NCBI GenBank assembly: GCA_050251715.1
Contig: JBFWMG010000008.1
Coordinates: 62,001-126,000, forward strand
Origin: JBFWMG01 sp050251715
GTDB lineage: Bacteria; Desulfobacterota; Desulfovibrionia; Desulfovibrionales; Desulfovibrionaceae
DNA: 64,000 nucleotides
Reading direction: 5' to 3'
The notes beneath the pieces are model-generated. The model searched no databases. It was not told the origin of the DNA and saw nothing but the letters and a program-made list of their open reading frames with translations. The position numbers were made by a program, and so were the translations under genes. This document shows positions 49,954-59,283 of the stretch, piece after piece. How positions within the stretch are numbered: position 1 is the first letter of the stretch; the number at the start of each line of letters is the position of its first letter.

Positions 49954-50465
49954 TGCGCGGTCCTCGTATCTCGTCGTTCCGGCTCGGAAAAAGGAATTCC
50001 CTGGTTGACCGCGCCGCCCTACAGGTGAGCCGGGTCTGGCCTGCCGGGCTGTCGCCCGTGGGGCCGGGCACCTGCGGGTCCGCCGTGGCGGCCGTGCTCG
50101 CGCCGTGGTGTTTCATGCCCTTGTCCCTGGGCGGCCGGGTGGCGGTGCTGGCCGTCCTGTTCGCCGTGGGCGGCGTGGCCGCCGGGCGGGCCGAGGCGGT
50201 GCTTGGCCGCAAGGATCCCGGCGAGGTGGTCATTGACGAGGTGCTGGGGCAGTGGTGCGCCTACCTGCCTTTCGCCGTGCTGTCCCCCTGGTGGCTTGCG
50301 GCGGGGTTCGTGCTCTTTCGTCTTTTCGACATCGCCAAGCCATGGCCGGTGCGCGCCTCGGAAAACTGGCTGCCCGGCGGTTTCGGCATCATGATCGACG
50401 ACGTGGTGGCCGGTGGCTACGCCATGGGCGCGCTTGCCCTGGCCCGTGCGGTTTTTCCGGCCTGA
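49953..50465 (+). CDS. pgpA: phosphatidylglycerophosphatase A
   Basis: A 170-residue inner-membrane phosphatase that converts phosphatidylglycerol-phosphate to phosphatidylglycerol. Signature segments are GPGTCGSAVAAVL, GRKDPGEVVIDEVLGQW, RLFDIAKPWPVR and GFGIMIDDVVAGGYAM. About four membrane helices fit the family. The start is taken as the ATG at 49953 overlapping the previous stop; an in-frame GTG three bases earlier is equally possible. Confidence 0.93.
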   Translation: MRGPRISSFRLGKRNSLVDRAALQVSRVWPAGLSPVGPGTCGSAVAAVLAPWCFMPLSLGGRVAVLAVLFAVGGVAAGRAEAVLGRKDPGEVVIDEVLGQWCAYLPFAVLSPWWLAAGFVLFRLFDIAKPWPVRASENWLPGGFGIMIDDVVAGGYAMGALALARAVFPA

Positions 50466-50581
50466 CGCCGGGGCGCCGCGCTGGCGCCCTCGGGCGCAAT
50501 CAGCCGCCGCCGGGCCGCACGAGGTGCGGTGGCGCGCGGACAGAACGCGTCGCCCACCATCGGATGGCAGCGCCTTGCCGC

Positions 50582-50615
50582 AAAAAGAAGCGCCGCCCCG
50601 TTGCCGGAGCGGCGC
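50582..50615 (-). terminator. intrinsic terminator of the tol-pal cluster
   Basis: On the minus strand the GCGCCGC/GCGGCGC stem (50590-50596 with 50609-50615) is followed by TTCTTTTT, 25 bp after the pal stop. Confidence 0.8.
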
Positions 50616-50639
50616 TTTGTCATGCGGCAATATAGGCGC

Positions 50640-51197
50640 TTACTGGATGATCTTGAATTCGTCGCGGCGATTCTTGGCCCAGGCAGCCTCGTTGTGGCCC
50701 TGCACGGCGGGGTATTCCTCGCCGTAGCTGACCATTTCGAGCTGGTTGGCGCGCACGCCGAGCAGCATCATGAATTCGTAGGCGGCGCGGGCGCGACGCT
50801 CACCCAGGGCGAGGTTGTACTCGCTGGTGCCGCGCTCGTCGCAATGGCCCTCGACCAGCACCTTGATGGCCGGGTATTCCTTCAGCAGGGCGGCCTTTTC
50901 CTTCAGCACGTCGCGCGCTTCGGGCTTCAGGTCGAACTTGTCGTAATCGAAGTACACAACATTGGCGCTGATTTTCGCCTTGGCCTTGGCCATGGCCTCG
51001 GCAAGAGCGGCTTCGCGCAGCCGGGCTTCGTCAGCAGCCTTGGAACTCGTGTCGGCCTTGGGTTTTTCCACGGCGGCCGGGGCGGGCTTCTGCTCCACAG
51101 GTGTCTCGGAGGCGACCTGCTTTTTGGCGCAGCCTGCGCCCACCATCATCACGAGCACCAACAAAACCAGAACTTTCATCCACGTAAGCGATTTCAT
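50640..51197 (-). CDS. pal: peptidoglycan-associated lipoprotein Pal
   Basis: A 185-residue outer-membrane lipoprotein of the Tol-Pal system. The signal ends in the lipobox VGAGC, followed by an Ala/Lys/Pro linker. The C-terminal OmpA domain has ANVVYFDYDKFDLKPEA and VEGHCDERGTSEYNLALGER, the peptidoglycan (diaminopimelate)-binding residues. AAGGAGG precedes the ATG at 51197; the frame is open to 51284 without coding character. It is separated from tolB by a 186-bp gap with its own likely promoter. Confidence 0.96.
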   Translation of the reverse strand: MKSLTWMKVLVLLVLVMMVGAGCAKKQVASETPVEQKPAPAAVEKPKADTSSKAADEARLREAALAEAMAKAKAKISANVVYFDYDKFDLKPEARDVLKEKAALLKEYPAIKVLVEGHCDERGTSEYNLALGERRARAAYEFMMLLGVRANQLEMVSYGEEYPAVQGHNEAAWAKNRRDEFKIIQ

Positions 51198-51254
51198 CCC
51201 ATCATCCTCCTCAAGGAGATTTTGCAAGTGTATCGTCCACAAGAACGATGGAGC

Positions 51255-51317
51255 CTTATACCACTTTTTTTTTTGACAAAACAATGCCCCCAGTAACTTA
51301 TGACAACATTGTTATCA
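51255..51317 (-). promoter_or_regulatory. likely pal promoter with nearby palindrome
   Basis: On the minus strand TTGTTT (51283-51278) and TATAAG (51260-51255) are 17 bp apart, with a ten-A tract in the spacer. Just upstream, TGACAAC-ATT-GTTATCA (51301-51317) is a near-perfect palindrome that could bind a regulator. Confidence 0.45.
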
Positions 51318-51383
51318 GACACGCTGCCAATTGCCAACCCTGGCGGCATCTTTTTTTTACATTTCGTAAGCCAGAACAGCTGA

Positions 51384-52730
51384 TTATTGCGGAATGTGTC
51401 CCCATGCCGGATGGCTTGCCTCGCCATCGCCCGTGGGGATGTGCTTGGCCTCGCTGCCGTGCCGGGTGGTGAAATACAGTTGCTGGCGACCACTGCGCGA
51501 CGACGTGAACACGATGAAATAGCCATCCGGCCCAAAGGCCGGCTGCTCGTCATTGCCGGGCCCAAAGGTGATTTGCCGTTCCTTGCCCGTGGCCACGTCC
51601 ATGATGAAGATGCGATGGCCCACGTTCGTGCGGCGGACAAACGCCACCAGTTTGCCGTACGGGCTGATGCTCGGGTCGGTGTTGTAGTTTCCCTCCATGG
51701 TCAAACGGCGTTCCTTGCCCGTGGCCATGTCCTTGATGAAGATGTGCGGGTTGCCCAATCGGCTGGACACGAAGGCCATTTGGCTGCCGTCGCGGCTGAA
51801 GCGGGGGGACACGTCGATGGCCCAGTTCTCCACCAGCACCTTTTCCTTCTGGAACACGTGGTTGAGCAGATAGATATCCGGATTGCCGCCCGAGGCGAGA
51901 CTGACCGCGACCTTGTTTTCCGGGGTAAAGGTGGGCCCGATGATGGTGTTGCCGGGGTACTTGACCTGGTGCACGCGGCCGGTGCGCCGGTCGTACACGC
52001 CCATGGAATGGTAGCGCTCGCCCATGTGGGTGAAGATGATGTAGCGCCCGTCGTTGGACCAGGACGGGGACAGGCAGATGCCTTGCAGATGGCTGATCTG
52101 GGTCAGGTCGCGGCCCGTGGGACGCGCGGTCCACACCTGCTTGCCCGCGCCCGTGCCCAGGCGGCGCACAAAGGCCAGGGTGGAGAGAAAGAAGTCGCCG
52201 TGGCCGGTGAGCGTTTCCATGAGCGCGGCGCAGAATTTGTCCGCCACCAGCGGCATGTCGTCGGGCTTGAGATCGAAATACGCCTTGCCCACCACGAGCC
52301 GCCGCGTAAAGACCTCGTAGGCGCGCAGTTCCACGGATTGCCCCTGGCCGGGCTGCAGCGCGGGCCAGCCCGTGGTCACCAGCAGGTCCGCTCCGGCAAT
52401 CTGAAAGCGGCGGAAGTCGACGCCCTCGCCCTGATAGGCGTCAAGGGCGTCGCCGCCCAGGATGGTGTCCGCCGGGATGATGTCGAAGAAGGGCAGAAAC
52501 GAGAGGTTGTCGCGGACAAGGCGTTGCAGGTCCGTGGACATGTCCGGAATGGCGGAGGTGGTGTCCGTGCCCATGGGCTTGGCCATGGCCAGGCGCAACG
52601 CCTTTTGGCCCGGGCCGTAGATGTCTATGGTCACGGCATGGGCAGGGCGGGCCGGGGCGACGAAAAGCACGCCGCAACACACAAGGGCCGCCAGGGCGAT
52701 GCGGCGGAACAACGTCATATGGCTGGTCAC
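51384..52730 (-). CDS. tolB: Tol-Pal system beta-propeller protein TolB
   Basis: A 448-residue periplasmic protein. The signal peptide (IALAALVCCGVLFVAPARPA) is followed by the TolB N-terminal domain and a six-bladed propeller of PD40 repeats, seen as SPSWSNDGRYIIFTHMG, SPRFSRDGSQMAFVSSR and QPAFGPDGYFIVFTSSR. It binds Pal. The start is GTG at 52730 (overlapping the tolA stop as GTGA) or ATG at 52718; neither has a perfect ribosome site. Confidence 0.94.
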   Translation of the reverse strand: MTSHMTLFRRIALAALVCCGVLFVAPARPAHAVTIDIYGPGQKALRLAMAKPMGTDTTSAIPDMSTDLQRLVRDNLSFLPFFDIIPADTILGGDALDAYQGEGVDFRRFQIAGADLLVTTGWPALQPGQGQSVELRAYEVFTRRLVVGKAYFDLKPDDMPLVADKFCAALMETLTGHGDFFLSTLAFVRRLGTGAGKQVWTARPTGRDLTQISHLQGICLSPSWSNDGRYIIFTHMGERYHSMGVYDRRTGRVHQVKYPGNTIIGPTFTPENKVAVSLASGGNPDIYLLNHVFQKEKVLVENWAIDVSPRFSRDGSQMAFVSSRLGNPHIFIKDMATGKERRLTMEGNYNTDPSISPYGKLVAFVRRTNVGHRIFIMDVATGKERQITFGPGNDEQPAFGPDGYFIVFTSSRSGRQQLYFTTRHGSEAKHIPTGDGEASHPAWGHIPQ

Positions 52731-53680
52731 TGGGCGAGTTCCTGGAGGTTGAAGTTGATGTCGAAGACTTGCAGCTCCGGCTTGGGTGGCGGCGGCAGTT
52801 GGGCGGTCTCATCCACGGCCTTGAGCGCCGAGGCATCGAATTCCGGCCGTCCGGACGCGCGTTGCAAGACATAATTCTGGATTTTTCCCATACTGTCCAG
52901 GGTAACCCGCACCTGGCAGTTCAGGTTGGCGTCGTTGGACGAGAAGGGATAGCGCCAGTTCTTCTTTATCATGCCCGCCACAATGGATACGTAGACCTCG
53001 GCCAGATTGGCCTCGCCCACGTTGGCCGTGCCGTACTGGCCGCCCTCGCCGCCGCTGCGCACGGTGTCCTGCTCGGCCACGGCGGTGCGCATGCGTTGCA
53101 ACTCGTTTTCCAACGCCTTGCGCTGGGCGTTGTCGCGCTTGGCCACGGCGGTTTGCGTGGACTTGAGTGCGTCGGCAAGCAACTCCTGGGCGGTGGGCTC
53201 ATGCTTGGCGGGTTTCTTCTCCGTTTTCTTGGCCGGTTCCGGCCTTTGGGGCTCCGGTTTCCTGGTTTCCGCCTTCTTGGGCTCCGGCTTGGGCTGCTCC
53301 ATCTTTTTGGGGCTTATGGCCTCGGCCTTGGGCTCCGGTTTGGGGGCGGGCTTGGGCTCTGGTTTGGGTTCCGGCTTGGGCTCGGGCTTGGGTTCCGGTT
53401 TGGGCTCGGGCTCGGGAGGCGCAACCGGCAGGGGCTTGGCCTCGGGCATGGCGTCCACCACCGGTGCGGCGGGCGCGGGTTCTGGCTTGGCGGGTTCCGG
53501 CGCGGGAAGCGAGGGCTTGAGCAATGGCTTGAGTCCCGGCGCGCCCCGCAGCGCCACCAGTTCCACATGGTAGACCGGCACGTTGAGGTCGATGCGCAGA
53601 TCCGACCTGGGCGCGTAAAGCGCCACGGCCACAATGGCTGCATGCAGCAGCACGGAAAAACAAAGAGGGACGAATCGCAT
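52727..53680 (-). CDS. tolA: TolA/TonB-like energy-coupling protein
   Basis: A 317-residue protein linking the TolQR motor to the cell envelope. A single N-terminal membrane helix (CFSVLLHAAIVAVALYA) precedes a long Pro/Glu/Lys region with many tandem PEPKPEPK units (~80-170). The C-terminal TonB_C-like domain contains IKKNWRYPFSSNDANLNCQV and ALKAVDETAQLPPPP. The ATG at 53680 was chosen because it precedes the helix; the frame is open upstream inside tolR. It follows tolR by 7 bp. Confidence 0.9.
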   Translation of the reverse strand: MRFVPLCFSVLLHAAIVAVALYAPRSDLRIDLNVPVYHVELVALRGAPGLKPLLKPSLPAPEPAKPEPAPAAPVVDAMPEAKPLPVAPPEPEPKPEPKPEPKPEPKPEPKPAPKPEPKAEAISPKKMEQPKPEPKKAETRKPEPQRPEPAKKTEKKPAKHEPTAQELLADALKSTQTAVAKRDNAQRKALENELQRMRTAVAEQDTVRSGGEGGQYGTANVGEANLAEVYVSIVAGMIKKNWRYPFSSNDANLNCQVRVTLDSMGKIQNYVLQRASGRPEFDASALKAVDETAQLPPPPKPELQVFDINFNLQELAQ

Positions 53681-53687
53681 GGGGAAG

Positions 53688-54119
53688 CTACTTCTTCCGG
53701 CGCTCGATGAGTCTGGGTTCTTCCGGTTCGGCCACGACGCCCATGCGGTCGATGCCGGCGCTCTTGATTTCGCCCATGACCTTGACCACCACGCCGTAGG
53801 GCACGTCCTTGTCGGCGCGCAGGAAGAGCTGCCTGTTGCGCTCCTTGACCAGCCGCACCAGATGCCCCTGCAAATCATCCAGTGCGACCTGGTATTCGTC
53901 CAGCTGGATGGTGCCGTCCTTGCGCACGGTGAGCAGCATGCTGTCGCTGTCCGTGGGCAGGGCTTCCACGGTCTTGGTTTGGGGCAAATCCACTTCGAGT
54001 CCCTGGGTGAGCAGGGGCGCGGTGACCATGAATATGATGAGCAGCACGAGCATCACGTCCACAAAGGGCGTGACGTTTATCTCGGCCATGAATCCGTTTT
54101 TTCCAAAATTGGCGGCCAT
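53688..54119 (-). CDS. tolR: TolR/ExbD-type proton-channel subunit
   Basis: A 143-residue inner-membrane protein. Its single helix VTPFVDVMLVLLIIFMVTAP carries the channel aspartate Asp21, which is essential in the family, and a periplasmic domain with the conserved VDLPQT follows. With TolQ it turns the proton gradient into work for TolA. Its start is 130 bp from the tolQ stop. Repeat copy 3 fills most of that gap, whereas tolQ and tolR usually abut. Confidence 0.95.
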   Translation of the reverse strand: MAANFGKNGFMAEINVTPFVDVMLVLLIIFMVTAPLLTQGLEVDLPQTKTVEALPTDSDSMLLTVRKDGTIQLDEYQVALDDLQGHLVRLVKERNRQLFLRADKDVPYGVVVKVMGEIKSAGIDRMGVVAEPEEPRLIERRKK

Positions 54120-54146
54120 AGGCAGGCTCCGGGCGCTGGGCGCGGT

Positions 54147-54249
54147 TAGAGCATCTTGACTTTGAAAAAAGATGAGACGCTCTTATGCATTTTGTTGAAA
54201 TAATGCTTCATTATTTCAAATCCTCGCATTGTTTCGATGCTCCAATGCG

Positions 54250-54253
<4 letters not shown>
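54147..54253. repeat. 107-bp interspersed hairpin repeat, copy 3
   Basis: The best preserved copy. Outer stem AGAGCATCT/AGACGCTCT (one wobble), middle stem GAAATAATG-CTT-CATTATTTC (perfect), right stem CGCATTG/CAATGCG (perfect). It lies between tolQ and tolR. The complement of its terminal CTA (54250-54252) is the tolQ stop codon. A transcript passing through it would fold into three hairpins. Confidence 0.9.
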
Positions 54254-54966
<713 letters not shown>

Positions 54967-55011
54967 GGTGCTATCTCCGTTGCGCCGTGTGCGGGCCGTT
55001 CTGCCCCGGCG

Positions 55012-55764
55012 TCATTTTTCCGCGCAGAGGATGAGGTCTTTGCCGACAAAGACGGGAATGCTGAGCAGGGCCGCCGCGATGCGTTTGTTGTACGCTATAT
55101 CGCCGGGTCTGTCTTTGCGATGATTTTCCGCCGACTTTTTGTAGTCGAAAAGGTAGTACCGCGTGGCGGCCCAGCACAGGGGCCAGAAGGCCAGCATCAG
55201 ATAATCGCCCCCCTTCATGCGGCTCGCGCCGTAGCGGGGATTCTTGAAGCCGATTTTCGTCAGAAAGAAATCGAGTTCCGGCAATCCGATGAGGTTGATA
55301 TGGCCGTTGCCCATGTGCATGTCCAGATTGAGCGGTGCGCGCAACCCATTGTAAAAGCATGTGAACAAATGAAAAAGCCGGGAGCGGAACTGGAGCCGGT
55401 TGGGAATGGTGGCGATGAGCCTGCCGCCCGGTCGCAGACAGCGCAGGCATTCGCGCAGCGCGTTGGGGATGTCCTCCAGATGCTCCATGACCTCGCGCAT
55501 GATGATGACGTCGAACTCCCCGTCCGCAAAGGGCAGGGGGCCGTTGAGGTCCACGATGCGCTCGTCGGGCAGGTCGAAGGTCAGGCCGCCGCGTCCGACA
55601 TTGGACACCACCACGTCATGGCCTTGCCGCACCAGTTCGTGGGCGAGCTCGCCCTTGCCGCAGCTCGCCTCGTAGATGCGCAACCGCCCTGTGGGAAGGT
55701 ATTGCCTGATGGCGTCGTCTTTCTTGATGTCCAACGGGTGTTTTTTATGGGGCGTGGGAGTCAT
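55012..55764 (-). CDS. SAM-dependent methyltransferase (Methyltransf_11-like)
   Basis: A 250-residue class I methyltransferase. The SAM site is RIYEASCGKGELAHELVRQG, then FADGEFDVIIMREVMEHLED and LRCLRPGGRLIATIPNR. The C-terminal part has hydrophobic stretches (LMLAFWPLCWAATRYYLFDY) that may attach it to the membrane. The pattern is common in lipid or glycan methyltransferases, but the substrate is unknown. It may share a transcript with tolQ. Confidence 0.83.
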   Translation of the reverse strand: MTPTPHKKHPLDIKKDDAIRQYLPTGRLRIYEASCGKGELAHELVRQGHDVVVSNVGRGGLTFDLPDERIVDLNGPLPFADGEFDVIIMREVMEHLEDIPNALRECLRCLRPGGRLIATIPNRLQFRSRLFHLFTCFYNGLRAPLNLDMHMGNGHINLIGLPELDFFLTKIGFKNPRYGASRMKGGDYLMLAFWPLCWAATRYYLFDYKKSAENHRKDRPGDIAYNKRIAAALLSIPVFVGKDLILCAEK

Positions 55765-55835
55765 GTGTCCGGATATTGGGGTTGGAGGTGGGCGGCCTGC
55801 GCCGCTCTGACGGGCACAGAGTATAGGCGCAAAGC

Positions 55836-56603
55836 TTACGACAACACAAGGGTCTTGAGGGCGGGCAAAACCTGTTCGCAGGGGGCGTCGAACCGCACGT
55901 CGGCCAGGGGGCCGTATTCGGTGCGCCCGAGGTTTATTTCCATGACCTTGCCGCCGTGGCGCTTGACCTCGTAGGGGATGGTGTTGGCAGGAGCCACCTC
56001 GCCCGAGGTGCCCACAATGACGCACAGGTCGGCGCGCTGCGCCAGATCAAAGCTCTCGCTCAGGGCGGCGCGGGGTATGGCCTCGCCGAAAAACACGAAG
56101 TCGGGCCGGATGACGCCCCCGCAGCCGCAACGCCACGGCAGGTCCGCGCTGGTCAGCGCCCTGGCCAGGTCCGGGTCGTGCGGCTCGCGGCAGGATTGGC
56201 AGTAATAGCGTGCGCCACTGCCGTGGAATTCGATGACCCGTTCCGATCCGGCCGCCTGATGCAGGCTGTCGATGTTCTGGGTGATGATCGCGTCGAGCCG
56301 GCCCGCGGCCTCCAAGGCGGCCAGCGCCTCGTGGGCCGGGTTGGGCCTGGCCGCGCCGAACAGCTTGGCCGCGTCGAGCAGGAATTCCCACACGCGGCGC
56401 GGCGAGCGGCGCAGGGCGTCGATGGTGGCCACCTCCATGGGATCGAAGCGGGTCCACAGGCCGCCGGGGCTGCGGAAGTCCGGGATGCCGCTGGGCACGG
56501 ACACGCCCGCGCCCGTGAGCGCGATGACATGGCGGCTGGAACGCCACAAGGCAGCGGCCTGGGCCGCTGCCTCGCTATGTTCTTTTTTGTGTGAAAATGT
56601 CAT
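55836..56603 (-). CDS. Sir2-family NAD-dependent protein deacylase
   Basis: A 255-residue sirtuin. Motifs in order: IALTGAGVSVPSGIPDFRS (NAD site), IITQNIDSLHQAAGS, the catalytic histidine in VIEFHGSG, zinc cysteines in YYCQSCREPH and CGCGG, PDFVFFGEAIP, and VGTSGEVAPANTIPY. It removes acyl groups from lysines using NAD. The ATG at 56603 overlaps a longer open frame without homology. It follows the PHP gene by 29 bp. Confidence 0.94.
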   Translation of the reverse strand: MTFSHKKEHSEAAAQAAALWRSSRHVIALTGAGVSVPSGIPDFRSPGGLWTRFDPMEVATIDALRRSPRRVWEFLLDAAKLFGAARPNPAHEALAALEAAGRLDAIITQNIDSLHQAAGSERVIEFHGSGARYYCQSCREPHDPDLARALTSADLPWRCGCGGVIRPDFVFFGEAIPRAALSESFDLAQRADLCVIVGTSGEVAPANTIPYEVKRHGGKVMEINLGRTEYGPLADVRFDAPCEQVLPALKTLVLS

Positions 56604-56632
56604 ATCCCTCTCCAGGGGAGCGGGGGGCGGGG

Positions 56633-57298
56633 CTACTTGCGCCGCAGCCGCGCGATCATGGTGCGCACCAGTTCGCGGGAGTTGGCCTCGGCGGCGCGGC
56701 ATTCCTCCTCGTTCAACCCCGCGCCCAGGGCCACGGCGCGGCGCATCTCGCGGGAAATCCAGTCGCCGGGGGCGTGGGCGTCGTTGTTGATGACGAGCTT
56801 GGCGCCGTACTGGCGGGCCAGGGCGGCCACATGGCCGTTGGTCAGGCTGTGCCCCTTGCGCGTGGTGATTTCGAGGTACACGCCGCGTTCCGCCGCCAGC
56901 TTGGCCTCCTCGGGGGTGATGAGGCCAGGGTGGGCCAGGATGTCGCAGCCCGCCTCGATGGCGGCCAGGTTCGTGCCCTGTTCCACGGGTTCGACGATGG
57001 TTTCGCCATGCACGACCACGAGCTGCGCGCCAAAGTCGCGCACGGTTTCGATCATGCGCGGGATGAGGCCGGGCGGCACATGGGTGATCTCCACGCCGCA
57101 GAACAGGTCGATGCCGAGAAAGGGTGAGTAGTTGGTGGACACGCGGCAGATGTTGTCCAGTATGAGCGGCAGGTTGGAGTCGTCGCAGTGGTCGGTGAAG
57201 CACATGGCCTCATAGCCCGCGACCTTGGCGCGGCGGGCGGCCTCGGTGGGGATGAGGACGCCGTCGCTGAATGTCGTATGGGTGTGCAGATCTATCAT
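56633..57298 (-). CDS. PHP-domain metal-dependent hydrolase
   Basis: A 221-residue PHP-family phosphoesterase. Metal ligands are visible in DLHTHTTFSDG, FTDHCDD, VVVHGE, LAHPG and NNDAHAPG. Histidinol-phosphatase-like and nucleic-acid-directed members exist; this one cannot be placed further. It is 18 bp from the bifunctional-nuclease family gene, in the same operon. Confidence 0.88.
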   Translation of the reverse strand: MIDLHTHTTFSDGVLIPTEAARRAKVAGYEAMCFTDHCDDSNLPLILDNICRVSTNYSPFLGIDLFCGVEITHVPPGLIPRMIETVRDFGAQLVVVHGETIVEPVEQGTNLAAIEAGCDILAHPGLITPEEAKLAAERGVYLEITTRKGHSLTNGHVAALARQYGAKLVINNDAHAPGDWISREMRRAVALGAGLNEEECRAAEANSRELVRTMIARLRRK

Positions 57299-57316
57299 GG
57301 CAGCGCGCCCCTCGCG

Positions 57317-57805
57317 TCACATCTTGTATTTGGTTTCATCCGGGCCCAGGCTGTCCAGCAGCTCCTTCCACTTGTCCTCGTCGTCGCTGGTGACCACGGC
57401 GCCGGGCTGCTTGCCCTTGGCCGCGTTGGTCAGCACGTCCTCGCTCACGGAAATGGGCACGGCGGCCCGCAGCGCCAGGGCGATGGCGTCGGAGGGGCGG
57501 CAGTCGATCCGTTTCTTCGTGCCGCCCTGCATCACTTCCAGTTCGGCGTAGTAGGTGCCCTCGCGGATATCCACCACGTCCACGCCGGTCACCCGCCAGT
57601 CCAGGGCGGTTATGGTGCGCAGGAGCAGGTCGTGCGTCATGGGCCGGGGCAGCTCCACGCCGTTGAGCGCAAGTGAGATGGCCATGGCCTCCATGGCGCC
57701 GATCCAAATGGGCAGCACCCGGCTTTCGTCCTGGTCTTTCAGGATGAGCACCGGAACCTGGGAATCCTCGTCAAGGGCAAGTCCGAATACCTTCATGACT
57801 ACCAT
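57317..57805 (-). CDS. bifunctional nuclease family protein (DUF151)
   Basis: A 162-residue protein with the DUF151 core PVLILKDQDESRVLPIWIG, HDLLLRTITALDWRVTGVDV and CRPSDAIALALRAAVPI. Plant homologues have nuclease activity; the bacterial role is uncertain. The start MVVMKVFGLAL at 57805 overlaps the miaB stop by seven bases, so the two are coupled. Confidence 0.9.
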   Translation of the reverse strand: MVVMKVFGLALDEDSQVPVLILKDQDESRVLPIWIGAMEAMAISLALNGVELPRPMTHDLLLRTITALDWRVTGVDVVDIREGTYYAELEVMQGGTKKRIDCRPSDAIALALRAAVPISVSEDVLTNAAKGKQPGAVVTSDDEDKWKELLDSLGPDETKYKM

Positions 57806-59151
57806 GGCGTACCTTCCAGTGTTCCAATTAATGAGTGCTTTTTCGCGTCGGCGATGCGTACCGCCGCGCATTTTCCCGTCATATCGCCGCATGCCGCCGG
57901 ACACGCCACGTTGACCACGTGGTTGTACGGATCGCGTCCGCGCCAGGCGTCCATGTCCGTGTCGTCCTGTTTTCTGCTGGCTCCTTCAAACAATACCACG
58001 GCATGCTTACCTAGCATAGCGGCCAAGGTCTCGTTTGTGAAGCTGTTTTGCAGTTCTTGTAGCGTCATCAACCGCGCGGCGGCCTCGTCCTGGGGCACCT
58101 TGGGCGACATCCTCTCGGCGCGCACGCCGGGCCGGTCGGAATAGCGGAAGGAAAAACTCGTGGCGTAGCGCACCCGCTCCATGGCGTCCAGGGTGGCGCG
58201 AAAGTCCGCGTCGGTCTCGCCGGGAAAGCCCACGATGAGGTCGGTGGACAGTTCGATGTCGGGCCTGGCCGCGCGCAGCTTGTCCACCAGCCCGAAGTAG
58301 CGGGCGGTGTCGTACTTGCGGCCCATGGCCGCGAGCACCGCGTCGGAACCGGATTGCAGGGGCAGGTGCAGCTGCGGGCACAGGTTGTCCAGCTCGCCGA
58401 AAAGCCCGATGACCTCGTCGGCCAGATCCTTGGGATGGGAGGTGGTGAAGCGCAGCCTTTCCAGCCCGTCAATGGCCGCCACCTGCCGCAGCAGATGGGC
58501 AAAGGATGTGCCGTCGCCGTGGCTGTCGAGGCCGAAACTGTTCACGTTCTGGCCCAGCAGGGTGATTTCGCGCGCACCGCGCGCCACATGCCTGCGGCAT
58601 TCGTCCAGCACCGAGGGGGCGCTACGCGATTTTTGCCTGCCGCGCACATAGGGCACGATGCAGTAGGCGCAGAAATTGTCGCATCCCTGCATGATGTTGA
58701 CGAAAACCTGGGCCGGGCCGCGCGTGTCGCCGTGCAGGGCGGGGTCGCGCTCCACGTATTCTTCGGTAAAGTCGAGCAGCGACAGGCGCAGGCCGGGTTC
58801 GCGCATGAGCCGTTCGATGGCCTGGGGCGCCATGGCCACGCCGTCGGTGCCGAACACCAGGCGCACAAAGGGAAACCGTTCCCAGAAGCCCAGGCCTATC
58901 TGCTGCGCCACGCAGCCGCCCACGGCCACGAACATGCCGGGATTGTGCTGGTCGCGGATGGCGCCCAGGCGGCCCAGCTGGCTGTAGACCTTGAGTTCGG
59001 GCTTTTCGCGCACGCTGCATGTGTTGACGATGACCACGTCGGCCTCTTCGGGCGGCGCCAGGCTGAAGCCGCGCTGTGCAAGGGCGCGGCCGAGCCAGTC
59101 CGAATCGTGGACGTTCATCTGGCAGCCGAAGGTGATGATATGGCATTTCAT
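57799..59151 (-). CDS. miaB: tRNA-2-methylthio-N6-dimethylallyladenosine synthase
   Basis: A 450-residue radical-SAM methylthiotransferase modifying A37 of tRNAs reading UNN codons. The N-terminal UPF0004 domain has three cluster cysteines (FGCQMNVHDSD, NTCSVREKPE, VGGCVAQQ). The radical SAM motif is MQGCDNFCAYCIVPYVRGR. The C-terminal TRAM domain ends near VRIADAKKHSLIGTL. The start is MKCHIITFGCQ at 59151; the frame is open further upstream without homology. It leads the operon that continues to the sirtuin. Confidence 0.96.
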   Translation of the reverse strand: MKCHIITFGCQMNVHDSDWLGRALAQRGFSLAPPEEADVVIVNTCSVREKPELKVYSQLGRLGAIRDQHNPGMFVAVGGCVAQQIGLGFWERFPFVRLVFGTDGVAMAPQAIERLMREPGLRLSLLDFTEEYVERDPALHGDTRGPAQVFVNIMQGCDNFCAYCIVPYVRGRQKSRSAPSVLDECRRHVARGAREITLLGQNVNSFGLDSHGDGTSFAHLLRQVAAIDGLERLRFTTSHPKDLADEVIGLFGELDNLCPQLHLPLQSGSDAVLAAMGRKYDTARYFGLVDKLRAARPDIELSTDLIVGFPGETDADFRATLDAMERVRYATSFSFRYSDRPGVRAERMSPKVPQDEAAARLMTLQELQNSFTNETLAAMLGKHAVVLFEGASRKQDDTDMDAWRGRDPYNHVVNVACPAACGDMTGKCAAVRIADAKKHSLIGTLEGTPW

Positions 59152-59210
59152 GGTCTGGATGCGGTGCGCCTGGAGTGGATTCGGAACGCCAAAACGCGGG
59201 CCGTTTCGGC

Positions 59211-59265
59211 GCATTATGCGCTTTCGCGCGGCTGGTCAAGCCCGGCGCGCCTGCGCGCGCCGGGC
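59211..59265 (-). promoter_or_regulatory. probable miaB promoter and adjacent hairpin
   Basis: On the minus strand TTGACC (59239-59234) is followed by CATAAT (15 bp) or TAATGC (17 bp). Just upstream is a GCCCGGCGCGC/GCGCGCCGGGC stem with a CTGC loop (59240-59265) that probably ends the PfkB transcript, although it lacks a T-tract. Confidence 0.45.
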
Positions 59266-59283
59266 CATGGGCTATTGATGGGG

